A stretch of DNA of 34,997 nucleotides from an uncultured beta proteobacterium. Its GTDB lineage: Bacteria > Pseudomonadota > Gammaproteobacteria > Burkholderiales > SG8-39. The DNA lies in contig CADEDU010000078.1 in assembly GCA_902826155.1 (NCBI GenBank), positions 1 to 34,997 on the forward strand. The letters run 5' to 3'. Below, one piece after another: positions 1 to 7,474 of this stretch. Both the position numbers and the translations under genes were made by a program. Positions within the stretch are counted from its first letter, which is position 1. Each line of letters starts with the position of its first letter. The notes beneath the pieces were generated by a model. The model did not search any database, was not told where the DNA came from, and saw only the letters and a list, made by a program, of their open reading frames with translations.

Positions 1-1
1 G

Positions 2-67
2 CACGCTTCGCGGCGCGACACTCACTACGACGTCACGCACGCTTCGCGGCGCGACGAGAGCGCATAA
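2..67 (+). CDS. 3' end of an upstream gene (partial)
   Basis: An open frame enters from the left edge and stops at TAA 65-67, seven bases before the next start codon. The tail reads HASRRD, then THYDVT, then HASRRD again, because a 19-base DNA segment (1-19) is repeated exactly at 37-55. The next gene is a MrpD/NuoN-like antiporter subunit, and such subunits are normally encoded in tandem, so this is probably the C-terminus of another subunit of the same complex. That is inference from position only; too little sequence is present to recognise a family, and the repeat could be non-coding. Confidence 0.4.
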   Translation, partial: HASRRDTHYDVTHASRRDESA

Positions 68-74
68 GGGCCAC

Positions 75-1754
75 ATGCTGACGCATCCGGCGCTCGCACT
101 ATTCATCGGAGCCGCGCTCGTCGCCGTGCTTCGCGGGCCCGCTCGCTCGGCCGCCGCGCTCGGTGCGCCGGCTGCCGCCATCGCTCTGTTGTGGATGACC
201 GACGATGGCATCGTGCTGCAAGGCGAGTTGCTCGGGTATTCGGTGGCGCCACTGGTCATCGACAAACTGTCGCGCCTGTTCGCGACGATCTTCGGCCTGA
301 TGGCGTTCGGCGGCGCCCTGTTTGCGCTGAACCAGAGCAGCCGCCTCGAGCTGAGCGCTGCGTTCGTGTATGCCGGCGCGGCCATGGGCGTCACGCTCGC
401 CGGCGATCTGCTCACGGTGTTCATCTTCTGGGAGTTGATGGCGATCGGCTCGACACTCGTGCTGTGGAGCTCAGGCACGCCACTGGCGCGTGCGGCGGGG
501 ATGCGTTACGTCATGATTCACCTGCTCGGCGGTGTCGTCCTGCTCGTGGGGATTGTCGGGCATGTGCTGGAAACAGGATCGACCGCGTTCACCGCAATAA
601 CGCCCGACACCGCCGCGCACTGGCTGATCCTCGCGGGCTTTCTGCTCAACGCGGGCGCACCACCCTTGTCCGCCTGGCTGCCCGATGCGTATCCGGAAGC
701 GTCCTGGAGCGGCGCGGTGTTTCTGTCGGCGTTCACCACCAAGACCGCGGTGTACGTACTGATGCGTGGCTTTCCCGGCACGGAGTTGCTCATCTACGTG
801 GGCCTGTTCATGGTGTTCTACGGCATCGTCTATGCGCTGCTCGAGAACGACATGCGGCGCATCCTCGCCTACAGCATCGTGAACCAGGTGGGGTTCATGA
901 TCACCGGGATCGGTATCGGCACGGAGATGGCGTTGAACGGTGCGGCCGCCCACGCATTCACGCACATCCTCTACAAGGCGCTGCTGCTGATGTCGGCCGG
1001 CTCCGTGCTCTACATGACGGGTCGGCGCAAGTGCACGGAACTTGGCGGCCTGTACCAGTCGATGCCGATCACCGCGTTGTGCGGAATCATCGGTGCGCTG
1101 GCGATCTCGTCGTTTCCGCTCACTTCGGGCTTCATCAGCAAGTCGATGATCGCGCAGTCGGCCGGTGACGAGCACCTGCTCTGGATATGGCTGTTGCTCG
1201 CCGCCGCGTCGGCGGGCGTGTTCCTGCACGCCGGCATCAAGTTTCCGTGGTTCGTGTTCTTCCAGAAGGATTCCGGACTGCGACCGGCCGACCCACCGCT
1301 CAACATGCGCCTGGCGATGATCCTGTTCGCGGCGCTCTGTATCGGCTTGGGCGTGTTCTACCAGCCTCTGTATGACCTCCTGCCTCATGAGGCCCACTAC
1401 GTGCCCTATACCGGCGCACACGTGGTCGCGCAGTTGCAGTTGCTGCTGTTTTCCGGACTCGCCTTCTTCGTGATGCTGACGTGGTTGCGTCGGACCTTGA
1501 CGATCACGCTGGACGTCGACTGGCTCTACCGACGTCTGTTTCCCGCCGTCATCGGGGCGCTCGAAGCCGCGATCCTGCGAGTTCGGCGTTTCGCGATCGA
1601 CCAGCTCCAAACGTGGTCGCGCTTCGCGTTGCGCTGGACGCGCAACCTGCACGGGCCGACGGGCACGCTGGCGCGCACCTGGCCCTCAGGCAGCATGGCT
1701 CTGTGGATGATGGTGATGCTGCTCGCGCTGCTGGTAAGCGACTACCTGCTCTGA
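75..1754 (+). CDS. MrpD/NuoN-like proton-antiporter membrane subunit
   Basis: This 559-residue, highly hydrophobic protein belongs to the proton-conducting membrane transporter family shared by Mrp (Mnh) Na+/H+ antiporters and complex I subunits NuoL/M/N. Family landmarks are visible: a membrane glutamate in the FWELMA segment (E120), the loop LNAGAPPLSAWLPDAYPEAS (about 191-210), a helix lysine in TTKTAVYV (K223), and HAFTHILYK with K301. These match the glutamate-lysine proton relay known for the family. Residues about 490-559 form an extra C-terminal part with an arginine-rich amphipathic stretch and a last membrane helix. An AAGGG Shine-Dalgarno lies four bases before ATG 75. The likely job is cation/proton exchange at the inner membrane as part of a multi-subunit complex whose other genes lie to the left. 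Mrp versus a respiratory-type subunit cannot be decided from this one gene. Confidence 0.85.
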   Translation: MLTHPALALFIGAALVAVLRGPARSAAALGAPAAAIALLWMTDDGIVLQGELLGYSVAPLVIDKLSRLFATIFGLMAFGGALFALNQSSRLELSAAFVYAGAAMGVTLAGDLLTVFIFWELMAIGSTLVLWSSGTPLARAAGMRYVMIHLLGGVVLLVGIVGHVLETGSTAFTAITPDTAAHWLILAGFLLNAGAPPLSAWLPDAYPEASWSGAVFLSAFTTKTAVYVLMRGFPGTELLIYVGLFMVFYGIVYALLENDMRRILAYSIVNQVGFMITGIGIGTEMALNGAAAHAFTHILYKALLLMSAGSVLYMTGRRKCTELGGLYQSMPITALCGIIGALAISSFPLTSGFISKSMIAQSAGDEHLLWIWLLLAAASAGVFLHAGIKFPWFVFFQKDSGLRPADPPLNMRLAMILFAALCIGLGVFYQPLYDLLPHEAHYVPYTGAHVVAQLQLLLFSGLAFFVMLTWLRRTLTITLDVDWLYRRLFPAVIGALEAAILRVRRFAIDQLQTWSRFALRWTRNLHGPTGTLARTWPSGSMALWMMVMLLALLVSDYLL

Positions 1755-1785
1755 GCGACGCGGATCCTGCGTGGCGATCGCGGCA

Positions 1786-2373
1786 TCAAGGCGCGACCCG
1801 CTGTACCGGCAGTTCGGTGCGGGTAGTGCGATCGAACGCGCGCATCACGACTGCGCCGTCGCGAATCGACAGGAAGATCACGACGCGCTCGCTCGCACCC
1901 GGCCGCGCGCCGACGCGACCGATCGCGTAACGCGTGGCGCTCTCCTCGACGAACGGCGGGCCGGGATTGGCCGTCACCAGCACCAGCTCGAACCCGGAGG
2001 CGTTGTTCTCGGGCGGAATCACGCTGGCGGATTGATTGCACGGCGCCGTGCAGCCGATCGGCAGGATCTGCGCAAAGCTGCCATTGGGCGTGCGCACGCC
2101 CACGCTTGCACGCAGGCGGCCATCGGGACCGACCAGCGATGCGCTCGTGGCGGCCGGCTTGCCACGGCTGGCCGATTCGCTGGTGCCACACGCGGCAAGC
2201 AGGACGACACTTGCGCTCAGCCAGGCAATCGCCACGATCCGAATGAGGGCCTTCAACCGCCGGCCGGAACTCGCATCGAACGGCGACGCCCGTCGCGGCC
2301 TGGGACGAATCACGTCGCGAATGGCATTCAGGACGGCTTTCGAGTCGACTCTCACTGAGGTGGCGCAACGCAT
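1786..2373 (-). CDS. Putative lipoprotein of unknown function
   Basis: The protein has a hydrophobic signal segment (LIRIVAIAWLSASVVLLAAC) ending in a good lipobox, LAAC followed by GTSES, so it is probably lipid-anchored after cleavage at that cysteine. The mature part is about 133 residues, has two more cysteines (GCTAPC) and no family I recognise. The start is uncertain. ATG at 2373 is used here but leaves about 40 arginine-rich residues before the hydrophobic core. A GTG at 2283 or a TTG at 2256 would give a signal peptide of normal length; none of the three has a clear Shine-Dalgarno. The gene is convergent with the antiporter gene (31 bases between stops) and lies 164 bases downstream of the response regulator on the same strand. 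Confidence 0.6.
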   Translation of the reverse strand: MRCATSVRVDSKAVLNAIRDVIRPRPRRASPFDASSGRRLKALIRIVAIAWLSASVVLLAACGTSESASRGKPAATSASLVGPDGRLRASVGVRTPNGSFAQILPIGCTAPCNQSASVIPPENNASGFELVLVTANPGPPFVEESATRYAIGRVGARPGASERVVIFLSIRDGAVVMRAFDRTTRTELPVQRVAP

Positions 2374-2537
2374 TGGGATCTCACGCATCGGGACATGCAT
2401 CGTACGGCTATGACCGGGGGCCGAATACCGCCCACCGACGAAACCGCCCCGAGGCCCGCCGAGTGAGCGTGCGGAGGATATACGAGCGTGGTGGCGCGCA
2501 CTGTCAACAACGCCACTCGCACCCCCACTACGACCGT

Positions 2538-3953
2538 TCACGGACCGGAAGACGACTCCTCGTCGTCGCTGTCGCTGCGCAGGCCGTACTTCTGGATGCG
2601 GTAGCGCAGCGTCTGACGCGTGCTGCCGAGCAGGCGTGCCGCCGCCACGGTGTTGAAGCCGGTCCGTTCGAGCGCTGCGCGGATCACCTCGCGGTCGATG
2701 TCGTCCAGGCTCATCGAGCCGTCGAGCGGAAGCTGCAGACCGGCCTCCGGAGCCGGATCAGGCGAGGTGCGATCGAGGTCGCCTTGCAGATGCAGCCAAC
2801 GCGCGGGCAACGACTCGCCGGAGGCAAGCAATACACAACGCTCGACCACGTTGCGCAACTCGCGCACGTTGCCCGGCCATTCGTGCGCAAGCAGCCTGGC
2901 GCGCACCTCCGCAGGCACCGTACGCACACCCTTGCCGGCCTTGGCGTTGAACTCGGCGATGAACACCGGCAGCAGATCGTCGATGTCGGCCTTGCGCGCG
3001 CGCAGTGTCGGTAACTCGAGTGTGAATACGCTCAGGCGATGGTAGAGGTCGGATCGAAACGTGCCCTGCGCCGCGCTCTGGCGCAGATCGCGATTGCTCG
3101 AGGCGATGATCTGCACCTCGACGCGCTGCTCCTCGGTGCCGCCGACGCGGCGAAACGCGCGATCCTCGATCGCCTTGAGCAGTTTGGCCTGCAGATCGAG
3201 CGGCATCTCGCCGATCTCGTCGAGGAATAGCGTCCCCCCATTGGCCTGCTCGAGCAAACCACGCCTGCGCCCTTTCGCGCCGGTGAACGCACCTGCCTCG
3301 TGTCCGAACAGCTCCGATTCGAGCAGATCTCGCGGCAGTGCGGCGCAGTTGATCTCGACGAGCGGCCCGCCGCTGCGACCACCGCTGTAGTGCGCGATGC
3401 GCGCCGCCAGACCTTTGCCGGTGCCGGTCTCGCCGGTGAGCAACAGGGTGCTGAGGGGCACCGACGCCAGCCGCGCGAGCAGCTCGCGCACCTGCTGAGC
3501 AGCAGAGCTGTGCCCGATGAACGCATCGACCTGGTAGCGACGGTTCTGCTGCTGGTGCTGTTCGCGCAGCTGACGCTGCGCCCTCGCACTCCGCGCCGCA
3601 CCGGCGATCACCAGATCGAGCCGCTCGAGGTCGCACGGCTTCTCCAGAAAGTCGAACGCGCCCAGTCGCAATCCGCGCACCGAATCGCTGATGCTGCCGA
3701 AGCCGGTCAGGACGATCCATTCGCTGAACACGGCGACATTGCGCGCCTGCTCCAGCAGATCGAGCGCGTTGCCGTCGGGCAGCCGCATGTCGGACAGCAC
3801 CACCAGCGGATCGAGCGACTGCTCGAGCAACAACTGCCGTGCCCGATCGAGCCGGCTGGCACGCGCGACGTGCCAGCCCTCGCGCCGGAAGTGCCGCTCG
3901 AGCTCGGCGCCGAGCATGACCTCGTCTTCGATGATGAGCAGCGTGTCAGCCAC
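2538..3953 (-). CDS. NtrC-family sigma-54-dependent response regulator
   Basis: The 471-residue protein has the standard three-part layout. The receiver domain (about 1-120) carries the acidic pair E9/D10, phospho-acceptor D55 in LSDMRLPDG, T83 and K105. The AAA+ domain has Walker A GETGTGKG (174-181), an intact GAFTGA loop (221-226) that contacts sigma-54, and Walker B LFLDEIGE (242-249). A Fis-type helix-turn-helix near 415-457 binds DNA. It should activate sigma-54 promoters when phosphorylated by the kinase encoded just upstream, whose stop codon overlaps this start by 8 bases. The C-terminus ends in an acidic-serine tail (DSDDEESSSGP). The target genes are unknown; a candidate sigma-54 site lies at 5779-5794. 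Confidence 0.95.
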   Translation of the reverse strand: MADTLLIIEDEVMLGAELERHFRREGWHVARASRLDRARQLLLEQSLDPLVVLSDMRLPDGNALDLLEQARNVAVFSEWIVLTGFGSISDSVRGLRLGAFDFLEKPCDLERLDLVIAGAARSARAQRQLREQHQQQNRRYQVDAFIGHSSAAQQVRELLARLASVPLSTLLLTGETGTGKGLAARIAHYSGGRSGGPLVEINCAALPRDLLESELFGHEAGAFTGAKGRRRGLLEQANGGTLFLDEIGEMPLDLQAKLLKAIEDRAFRRVGGTEEQRVEVQIIASSNRDLRQSAAQGTFRSDLYHRLSVFTLELPTLRARKADIDDLLPVFIAEFNAKAGKGVRTVPAEVRARLLAHEWPGNVRELRNVVERCVLLASGESLPARWLHLQGDLDRTSPDPAPEAGLQLPLDGSMSLDDIDREVIRAALERTGFNTVAAARLLGSTRQTLRYRIQKYGLRSDSDDEESSSGP

Positions 3954-5385
3954 GCGGAGTCCGACACGGCAGGATCAATTCGGCGAGTGCACCGCCCGCC
4001 TTGAGATTGCTGAGGCGCAGCTCACCGTCGATGTCGCGGGCGAAGCGCTGCACGATCGTCAGTCCCAGGCCGGTGCCGCCGTCGGACTGAGTGTAGAACG
4101 GCTGCAGTTGACCGCTCACTACCTCTTCGGGAAAGCCGGGGCCGTCGTCGCGCACCGCGATCACCAGCCGGCCATCGTTGAGCCGGCAACTGATGACGAT
4201 GGTGCCCGAACGCTCGCCGAACGCATGCACGGCATTGAGCACCAGGTTCAGCATCGCCTGGCGCAGACCGTCCTGCGGAAGCTCGCACTCCAGCGTTACG
4301 GGCGCCTCGACATCGAGCTCGATCTGCGGCGGCACCTGATAGCGCATCAGCTGCACCAGCTCATCTAGCACTCGGCCAACCTGCACACGTCGCCTGGGCT
4401 CAGGCGCGTGCCGCGAGCGCCCGAGCAGATCGCTCAGCAGCCGGTTCACGCGTTGCAGCTCGGCGATGACGAGGTCGAGCCGCGCCACGAACTCGCCCCC
4501 ACCCATCTCGCGCCGCAGATTGGCGAGCGCCATCTGCATGCCGGCGAGCGGATTGCGCAGTTCGTGTGCCACCTGGGCCGAGAGTTCGCCCACCACGGCG
4601 AGCCGCTCGGCGCGCGCCAGGCTCTGCTGCTGCTGCAGCAGCGTCTGCGTTGCGGTGCGCACCTGCTGTTCGAGCGAGCCGGCATGATGCCGATGCAGGC
4701 GCTCGAGTTCGGCGAGCCTGCGCGCCATCTGGTTGTAGTTCTCGAACAACGGTCGCACCAGAGAGTCCATGCGCCCGGCATTCACCGGTTCGTACTGACC
4801 TTCGCCCAGCCGCATCAGCAGTGTCTTGAGCGTGTCGAGCGGACGGAACACCCGCCGGTACAACAGCCATAGCGCACTCAAGACCACCACCGAGAGCAGC
4901 AGCAGCGCCGAGGCGGCGAAACGCGATTCGGCGCGCATCGATGTTTCCACTTCGCCCAGCACCTGCGCCACCAGCATCGTCTCGCCGTGCAGCGCTTCGC
5001 GAATCACGTACAGGGACTCGGCCGTCGCCGCGCGTCGGTCGATCGCGGGACGGCGCAGCACGTCGACGGCACGCTCGAGCTTGGCGATGTTCTCGCGCTC
5101 GCCATGACGGGCGAACTTGGAGACCTCCGAGGCGAGATCGGCAGTCACGCCTTCGAGTTCGACGATGTCGAGCGGCCATTCCTCGGACAGGTCATACGAG
5201 AGCATGCGCATCAGCTTGAGGCCGACACGCTGCGTGGCCGACACGCCGTTGAGGGTGGAGCGGATCTCCTCCATGTACTCCAGTCCGCGCGCGTTCAGGT
5301 GCAACTGGATCGCGATCGCAGACGAAATCAGTACGAAGAACAGACCGACCACGACCTGGGTGGGCCGCTTGAGCAAGGCGTTCAT
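3946..5385 (-). CDS. Membrane sensor histidine kinase
   Basis: With the start at ATG 5385 the protein has 479 residues. It shows an N-terminal membrane helix (about 9-28), a periplasmic helical domain (about 30-155), a second helix (about 156-176), a HAMP-like linker and a glutamine-rich coiled coil (about 225-260). The kinase core has phospho-acceptor H274 in AHELRNPL, N-box NLVLNAV (N380, N384), DDGPGFP (413-419) and GGTGLGL (436-442). It autophosphorylates in the cytoplasm and passes phosphate to the overlapping NtrC-type regulator. The frame stays open up to 5523, giving up to 46 more residues, but the 5385 start places the first helix as a normal uncleaved signal anchor. No strong Shine-Dalgarno is present at either start. 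The signal sensed cannot be inferred from the periplasmic sequence. Confidence 0.92.
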   Translation of the reverse strand: MNALLKRPTQVVVGLFFVLISSAIAIQLHLNARGLEYMEEIRSTLNGVSATQRVGLKLMRMLSYDLSEEWPLDIVELEGVTADLASEVSKFARHGERENIAKLERAVDVLRRPAIDRRAATAESLYVIREALHGETMLVAQVLGEVETSMRAESRFAASALLLLSVVVLSALWLLYRRVFRPLDTLKTLLMRLGEGQYEPVNAGRMDSLVRPLFENYNQMARRLAELERLHRHHAGSLEQQVRTATQTLLQQQQSLARAERLAVVGELSAQVAHELRNPLAGMQMALANLRREMGGGEFVARLDLVIAELQRVNRLLSDLLGRSRHAPEPRRRVQVGRVLDELVQLMRYQVPPQIELDVEAPVTLECELPQDGLRQAMLNLVLNAVHAFGERSGTIVISCRLNDGRLVIAVRDDGPGFPEEVVSGQLQPFYTQSDGGTGLGLTIVQRFARDIDGELRLSNLKAGGALAELILPCRTPRG

Positions 5386-5738
5386 GGCCACGTCGCGATA
5401 GCCGCAAAGAATCGATCGATTGTAGAGGAAGCGTTGCTGCGTCCCATCCGGCGGCAGCGATACCAGCTGCACCCGACGCACGCCCGATACATCCGCCATG
5501 TTGCGCCCCCGCGTGACCACCATCGGCGCTCGACGTCCTGCAACTCACATGCCAGCCGCGGTATTCATGGCGCGCGCCACGGCCCACGCCAGAGGCACAG
5601 CCGCATCCTCGCCGGGTGAGATGCGGTTGCAGCGGTTGAAGCGACGGAAACGCCGCACGCATCGAAGTGGCTCAATACAACCAGCAGAGCTCGCGAAGCG
5701 GTGCAATACAGCCATCGGGAAGACAACACCGATGGGGC
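5386..5738. other. Non-coding stretch upstream of the sensor kinase
   Basis: No recognisable gene lies in this stretch. On the minus strand a 66-codon frame (5545-5745) begins with GTG overlapping the stop of the small ORF at 5739-5819 (TGGTGA context). Its product is rich in arginine and matches no family I know, so it is not called as a gene. The part nearest the small ORF carries the inverted repeat 5712-5718/5729-5735, described separately. The rest is plausibly the long 5' leader of the kinase-regulator operon. Confidence 0.4.
5712..5735 (-). promoter_or_regulatory. Hairpin just after the small ORF (possible attenuator)
   Basis: On the minus strand CCATCGG (5735-5729) can pair with CCGATGG (5718-5712) across a 10-base loop, starting a few bases after the TGA of the small ORF. 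Codons 5-7 of that ORF contain CGATGGG (5806-5800), which can pair instead with CCCATCG (5736-5730) in the first arm. The two pairings are mutually exclusive. No T-tract follows, so it is not a classic intrinsic terminator. Confidence 0.4.
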
Positions 5739-5819
5739 TCACCACCCGCTACGCCTGGGGCAAAGCCTTGATGCACGTTGGCACGGATGATGCTGAACGC
5801 CCATCGCGGATCTGCGCAT
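5739..5819 (-). CDS. 26-residue small ORF, possible leader peptide
   Basis: ATG at 5819-5817 is preceded by AAAGGAGGAG (5837-5828) with an A-rich spacer, the strongest Shine-Dalgarno in the window. The frame is 26 codons and ends in TGA at 5741-5739. The peptide begins MRRSAMGV and contains two adjacent histidines (QHHP), two cysteines (HPC and LCPRR) and six arginines in total, ending SGW. It has no membrane segment or signal peptide. An inverted repeat begins three bases after the stop. That arrangement resembles ribosome-controlled attenuation leaders, in which stalling at scarce-amino-acid codons (here Cys, His or Arg) decides the fold of the RNA downstream. Downstream on this strand is the sensor-kinase operon. 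Function is unproven; a free-standing small protein is the alternative. Confidence 0.5.
   Translation of the reverse strand: MRRSAMGVQHHPCQRASRLCPRRSGW
5779..5794 (+). promoter_or_regulatory. Sigma-54-type promoter match
   Basis: The sequence TGGCACGGATGATGCT fits the sigma-54 consensus TGGCACG-N4-TTGCW at all fixed positions except one, with the required GG-N10-GC spacing (GG 5780-5781, GC 5792-5793). It lies between an NtrC-type regulator and a flavin monooxygenase gene but reads on the plus strand, where no gene follows for about 1.7 kb. It also lies inside the small ORF on the other strand. It may be a chance match or may drive an unannotated RNA. Confidence 0.3.
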
Positions 5820-6007
5820 GCTTTTTTCTCCTCCTTTGGGCACGCGCGATCGGGTCCGCGCTCCGATGAGCGTCCTCTCCTCGGATTGTCGACTTGCCGG
5901 GCGCTCGCCACTGAGAGAGCACGAAGAGTGGGAAGCGGCGAGCGTCCGGATCTTCTCCCCCGATGCCGACGTGATTGCACCGGCCGGCGTCGCAAGGCTC
6001 GAATCGC

Positions 6008-7219
6008 TCAGACCACGGGCGAGTTCGGCGGCAGCCCCAGCACCGCGCGCCCGTACATTTCCTGATTGACCTGCAGGTTCAACAGCCCGTGCGCGTTGAC
6101 GCCGCGCACGTCGCGCGCGGCCATCTGCACATCGTTGGTTTCCACCAACGCGCTGCCGCCCGCTGCATACAAAATCGCCTCGACCGACTCCAGGCACAGC
6201 CGCACCGCGTAGGCGCAATCCATGCGCGCCTTGGCGCGACGCACGAACGGCATCGGGGTGCGCTGGGCGGCGTAGTGCTCGATCTCGTCGATCATCGTAT
6301 GCAGCACCATGTTGCCGGCATCGGCCTTGGTGGCGGCCTCGGCGATCTGCATGTGCGTCATCGGCATGTCGCGCTGCTTCTCGTCGAACGTGTACGACAC
6401 CACCTTGTTCGGGAGCCTCGACACGAAGCCTTCGAAAGCGTGTCGCGCCATGCCGACTGCCGGGCTGCAGATGAACAGCGCGAGCGCGGGCACCGCGGCC
6501 GAGTAGTAGAGATTGGAGCGGTGTTTGCCGATGCCGGGCGCGTCACCTTCGATGATCTTCGCCATCGAAATGAACCGGTGCTCCGGAACGAACACGTCTT
6601 TCGCCGCCACGCTGTTGCTGCCGGTGCCCGTCAGGCTCGACACGTACCAGTCGTCCTGGATCGCGATGTCCTTGGTGGGCACGAGCATGATTCCCGAATC
6701 GATGATCGCGCCGTCGTCGGCTTCGACGAATTCGCCCAGCATCACCCATTGCGAATGGTGCACACCTGAACAGAACGGCCAGAAGCCGTTCAGCCGATAC
6801 CCGCCTGAGACCCTGCGCGCTTTGCCGCGCGGCCCGATGACCGCCGAGATGATCGCGGATGAGTTGTCGCCGTAGACGTCGTTCTGCGCGTCATCGCCAT
6901 ACAGCCCCATGACCCAGGAATGCGCGTGATAGACCCCGGCGCACCAGCCGGTCGAGCCGCAACCGCGCGCGAGCTCGGCGACCACATCCAGATGCACGTG
7001 CATGCTCGCCTCGTGACCACCGCATCGCGCCGGCTGCAGCACGCGCGTGAGCCCCGCTTCCTTGATCAACGCCACATTCTCGGGCAGCAGCTTGCGTGCC
7101 TCGATCGTCTGCCGCGCGCGCTTGGCGAGCAGTGGCGCGATCTCCGCAGCGGCAGCGACGAGGGGATTCGAGCGATCGACGTTTTCGCGGGCGAACGGCT
7201 TGGGCGTGGGTTTGGACAT
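6008..7219 (-). CDS. Flavin-dependent monooxygenase, acyl-CoA dehydrogenase fold (group D)
   Basis: The 403-residue protein has the acyl-CoA dehydrogenase fold as used by two-component flavin monooxygenases (HpaB/C2, HsaA, DszC and SfnB relatives). These take reduced FMN or FAD from a separate reductase and hydroxylate an organic substrate with O2. The N-terminal helical domain has LLPENVALIKEAGL (about 44-57) and RCGGHE (65-70). The middle beta domain has GYRLNGFWPFCSG (about 140-152) and LTGTGSNSV (197-204), the segment typical of this subgroup. ATG 7219 has a clear GGAGGA Shine-Dalgarno six bases away; upstream in-frame starts do not. It is divergent from the first ABC importer (255 bases between starts). 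No flavin reductase gene is in the window. A true acyl-CoA dehydrogenase is less likely given these motifs. The substrate is unknown. Confidence 0.82.
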   Translation of the reverse strand: MSKPTPKPFARENVDRSNPLVAAAAEIAPLLAKRARQTIEARKLLPENVALIKEAGLTRVLQPARCGGHEASMHVHLDVVAELARGCGSTGWCAGVYHAHSWVMGLYGDDAQNDVYGDNSSAIISAVIGPRGKARRVSGGYRLNGFWPFCSGVHHSQWVMLGEFVEADDGAIIDSGIMLVPTKDIAIQDDWYVSSLTGTGSNSVAAKDVFVPEHRFISMAKIIEGDAPGIGKHRSNLYYSAAVPALALFICSPAVGMARHAFEGFVSRLPNKVVSYTFDEKQRDMPMTHMQIAEAATKADAGNMVLHTMIDEIEHYAAQRTPMPFVRRAKARMDCAYAVRLCLESVEAILYAAGGSALVETNDVQMAARDVRGVNAHGLLNLQVNQEMYGRAVLGLPPNSPVV

Positions 7220-7406
7220 GAAAAATCCTCCGACAGGCAGATTGGAATTAAACGCATCCGACTTGGCCAGACGCAAGTATGAGGTGACCGCAGACATTCG
7301 ACCACCCGAGGCTGCTCGCGGATTCGCCATGTCGATTCGAGCCATGCTGCGCCTCGCTTGACCGGGTCAGGACGCTGCAAGCACGACAACCGCTTCGCGT
7401 GTGCGA

Positions 7407-7435
7407 TTGAAGCAGGCGCCATCCTTCGGTAGTCT
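7407..7435 (+). promoter_or_regulatory. Possible sigma-70 promoter of the first importer operon
   Basis: TTGAAG (7407-7412) and TAGTCT (7430-7435) are 17 bases apart, upstream of the binding-protein gene. The -35 is good and the -10 poor, so this is only a candidate. Confidence 0.25.
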
Positions 7436-7474
7436 TGCCGAGCTTCCCAGCACAGCCCACACAAGGAGGGGACC

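Noticed and set aside
471..1652. 393-codon antisense frame opposite the antiporter gene
   Set aside because: Composition is Arg/Gln/His-rich with no family resemblance; it is a shadow of the GC-rich codon pattern of the real gene.
5545..5745. 66-codon minus-strand frame overlapping the small-ORF stop (possible coupled second ORF)
   Set aside because: GTG start by overlap only, no ribosome-binding site of its own and no recognisable protein features; kept as a note, not a gene.
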